Source: SVTX01 sp045538195 (GTDB taxonomy: Bacteria; Bacillota; Clostridia; Oscillospirales; CAG-272). Taken from it: DNA of 39,366 nt. The DNA lies in contig JAZSRA010000109.1 in NCBI GenBank assembly GCA_045538195.1, positions 1 through 39,366 of the forward strand, written 5' to 3'. Under the pieces are notes generated by a model. That model had not been told where the DNA came from. It saw nothing but the letters and a program-made list of their open reading frames with translations, and ran no database searches. A program made the position numbers and the translations under genes. Within the stretch, counting starts at the first letter, position 1. Each line of letters starts with the position of its first letter. This document shows, piece by piece, positions 37,429-39,366 of this stretch.

Positions 37429-39366
37429 TTCTTTCGTTTGACGTAAATCAGCAAACGGTTTCTCGTTCGGCTGTTACCTCTATACCTCGAAAAGGTTCGA
37501 GAGAGTACTTGTACTTATCCTTTACGTTTTCTGACGACTGGACAGGTTTGACAAAGACCTTGTACGTGTCTAATGAAACTTATTCAGACGGCATCATTGT
37601 TGAAAAGGGTATTCCGGTACAGGTTCCTATATATTATACACAGCAAAACTCTTTCTCGATTACCTTGTGCGGTATTAGAGGAAATCAATTCGTACCTACT
37701 AACGTCATCACGATTTTGTTAGAGGAGTCGAACGATACTTGGGAAGAGATTGCTCCTGATCCGGAGTCAATTCCTTACCAGCAGCTCGTAGCAATGGTTC
37801 AGAAAGCTATCGAGGCTATGCATGCTCCCTACATCAATGAGGAAACAAATACTTGGATGCAATGGGATATCGCGCAAAACATGTTTGTAGATACTGGGAT
37901 TGTAGCTGAATCTGCAACGTATGCAGCGCAGGCCCAGCAAGCAGCTTTAGACTCTATTGCGGCTCAGGGCGCTTCAGAACAAGCAAGAACGGAAGCGAGA
38001 AGCTATGCAGCAATTGCAGAGAGCGCTGCAGCAGTTGCTTCTGGCGTAGCTTCTATATATGGTGTAAAGTTCACAGGAGGCACTAATCCTGGTACTCGTA
38101 CTTATGCAGCACAAGACCTTGTAGCAAATGTGTGTGTAGGAGACCCTGCAACAGTACAAAATGACTTTGACAGAATTTATCCTTGGAGTGCTCGCAGACG
38201 CTGCTGTGGCTATTGGGATGAATCTGGTGAATTTGTCGTAAATGCTTACGAAGGTGAGCCGGGATATGCTGTAGATGGTTCTAACGGCGAAGTGTGGATT
38301 GAACATTCTTTGTTCTACTATAAACGCATCGTTGACGAGACCGCTGGTACTGAAGAATATCTTATTTCTGGCAATCCTATGGCAGGATTCCGTCCGGCAC
38401 CTATCTTCGATAGAGGCGATGAAGCGCCTTTACAGAAAGCTTATACGGCCGCATATCCTTTAGCTTTTGTAGATGGAGTACCTACATCTCGTTCAGGTGT
38501 ATTTCCAGATGTAATTTCTCTTAACAGTGCTATGTCGAGGCTTAAGGCTGTTAATGAGAATTATCGTACAGGTACTGCGGCCGAGCAGTATACAGAAATG
38601 CTTTACATGTATGTAGAATTTGCTACACGCAATCTCCAGGCAATCATGAAGGGTGTAGATTCTCTTTCGTACAGTGCAAGTGTACTGACTACTAGTGCCG
38701 GGACTGGAATGGTCAATTTAGATTCTGCTTATAACGGTACTTTTGTAGTCGGCCAAACAATAGGCATAGGTACGTCTTTAGGCTCAACGGATATAGTCAA
38801 TAATGCTATTATAGTAATGCCAGCAGGTCCTGGTATATACAAAATCGATCAAAATATTAGTATACCTGAGAATGCTGTAGTATTTTCTTTAAGTTATAAA
38901 AACGGACAGTGTGATGCATATTCTGAGCTTTGCACAAGCGGAACATATGCAAATACTGGTAAGTACCAATGTATCTACAGAGGTAAAGAATCTCCTTGGG
39001 GTAACTGCTTTGAATGGCTGTCAGATGTGCTATGTTCTAACGACGGCTTTAAGATGTACTACTTACCAGATACTCGTAAGTATTCTGCAGGCGCTATTAC
39101 CTCGGATTACATCGAATTAAGAGGTACTATTCCGAACGCAGACGGATATGTAAAATCTTTCCAGGTAGATGAAAGATATCCTCACATCATTTATCCGAAA
39201 GAAATAGGAGCTGCAGCTACTACGTATTACTCCGACTATTTCTACTACCCGCGCTACGCTGTATGTGGAGCACGTGTAGGGGGTAATTGGAGCAACGGGA
39301 CGGGCTCGGGTCCCGTGTGCTGGCGCTGTGACGGCGCGCCTTCTAACGCGCACATCGGCTGTCGCG
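37425..39366 (+). CDS. DGR target: BppU-like N terminus, coiled coil, C-type-lectin/FGE-like C terminus (runs off right edge)
   Basis: The 647 codons here continue at 1-110, about 655 residues in total. N-terminus (1-115): M-I-L-S-F-D-V then beta strands to I-T-I-L-L-E-E, like the BppU N-terminal domain of baseplate/receptor-binding proteins. Next is an Ala-rich coiled coil (about 155-205). The rest is a sulfatase-modifying-factor/C-type-lectin-like region, with S-P-W-G-N-C-F-E-W near 523-531 and R-Y-A-V-C-G-A-R-V-G-G-N-W near 610-622. The VR starts at codon 620. GGAGG lies upstream of the ATG, which overlaps the portal stop. It likely binds a variable surface ligand. Its site, between portal and scaffold genes, would also suit a head-attached fibre. 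Confidence 0.9.
   Translation, partial: MILSFDVNQQTVSRSAVTSIPRKGSREYLYLSFTFSDDWTGLTKTLYVSNETYSDGIIVEKGIPVQVPIYYTQQNSFSITLCGIRGNQFVPTNVITILLEESNDTWEEIAPDPESIPYQQLVAMVQKAIEAMHAPYINEETNTWMQWDIAQNMFVDTGIVAESATYAAQAQQAALDSIAAQGASEQARTEARSYAAIAESAAAVASGVASIYGVKFTGGTNPGTRTYAAQDLVANVCVGDPATVQNDFDRIYPWSARRRCCGYWDESGEFVVNAYEGEPGYAVDGSNGEVWIEHSLFYYKRIVDETAGTEEYLISGNPMAGFRPAPIFDRGDEAPLQKAYTAAYPLAFVDGVPTSRSGVFPDVISLNSAMSRLKAVNENYRTGTAAEQYTEMLYMYVEFATRNLQAIMKGVDSLSYSASVLTTSAGTGMVNLDSAYNGTFVVGQTIGIGTSLGSTDIVNNAIIVMPAGPGIYKIDQNISIPENAVVFSLSYKNGQCDAYSELCTSGTYANTGKYQCIYRGKESPWGNCFEWLSDVLCSNDGFKMYYLPDTRKYSAGAITSDYIELRGTIPNADGYVKSFQVDERYPHIIYPKEIGAAATTYYSDYFYYPRYAVCGARVGGNWSNGTGSGPVCWRCDGAPSNAHIGCR
39282..39366 (+). 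repeat. DGR variable repeat, right-edge haplotype
   Basis: It aligns without gaps to the template repeat 163-247 with 19 differences: 18 at template adenines and one C to T (39316). It shares 12 exact substitutions with the left-edge copy but differs from it at 14 of 84 positions. It is therefore a sibling haplotype of the same variable repeat, not an independent repeat. Confidence 0.95.

Noticed and set aside
1..39366. Temperate phage with integration module
   Set aside because: No integrase, recombinase, CI/Cro-type pair or att-like repeats seen. The end repeat is explained by the DGR.
1..39366. CRISPR arrays and tRNA genes
   Set aside because: I saw no regularly spaced repeats and no cloverleaf with anticodon and TTC-containing T-loop.

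Overview
The window reads as an essentially complete genome of a tailed double-stranded DNA phage (siphovirus gene order, HK97-like head-neck-tail set) infecting a low-to-middle GC Gram-positive host. A Clostridia host is my inference. It rests on strong AGGAGG-type ribosome sites, TTGnnn/TATAAT promoters, a SleB-type cell-wall hydrolase, a SpoIIID-like regulator and an amidase endolysin with SH3-like wall-binding modules. I see no integrase, repressor/excisionase pair or att site, and no tRNA genes.

The two window ends lie inside the same gene. The right end (39282-39366) and the left end (1-87) are two diverged copies of one variable repeat (VR) of a diversity-generating retroelement (DGR). 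Collapsing the shared 84 bases gives a circle (or permuted genome) of about 39,282 bp. The assembly most likely broke there because the VR is hypervariable in the phage population.

Rightward late block (34136 to the right end, then 1 to 16474): terminase small and large subunits, portal, the DGR target (BppU-like N terminus, C-type-lectin/FGE-like C terminus, VR at its end), template repeat (TR), DGR reverse transcriptase, a putative assembly protein, scaffold, major capsid, four neck/connector proteins, tail tube, tail chaperones with a -1 frameshift, tape measure, tail tip proteins, fibre, amidase endolysin, two small membrane lysis proteins, and a terminator at 16485.

Leftward early/replication block (34028 down to 16619): an isolated first gene, two related DNA-binding-type proteins, a SpoIIID-like regulator, several tiny genes, a SleB-like membrane-anchored hydrolase, a Cas4-like nuclease, a Sak4-like RecA-fold ATPase, a DUF669-like protein, a CHC2/TOPRIM primase fused to an MCM-like helicase, a deazaguanine set (QueC, YhhQ-type transporter, DpdA-like transglycosylase), MazG, DUF3310, family A DNA polymerase, SNF2-type helicase and a RuvC-like resolvase.

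The blocks diverge from 34028-34136, where two promoters share one palindromic -10, and converge on the terminator near 16500. The most notable systems are the DGR, which diversifies a protein encoded between portal and scaffold genes; the likely 7-deazaguanine DNA modification cassette; the primase-MCM fusion; and a repeated promoter/operator grammar in the early region.
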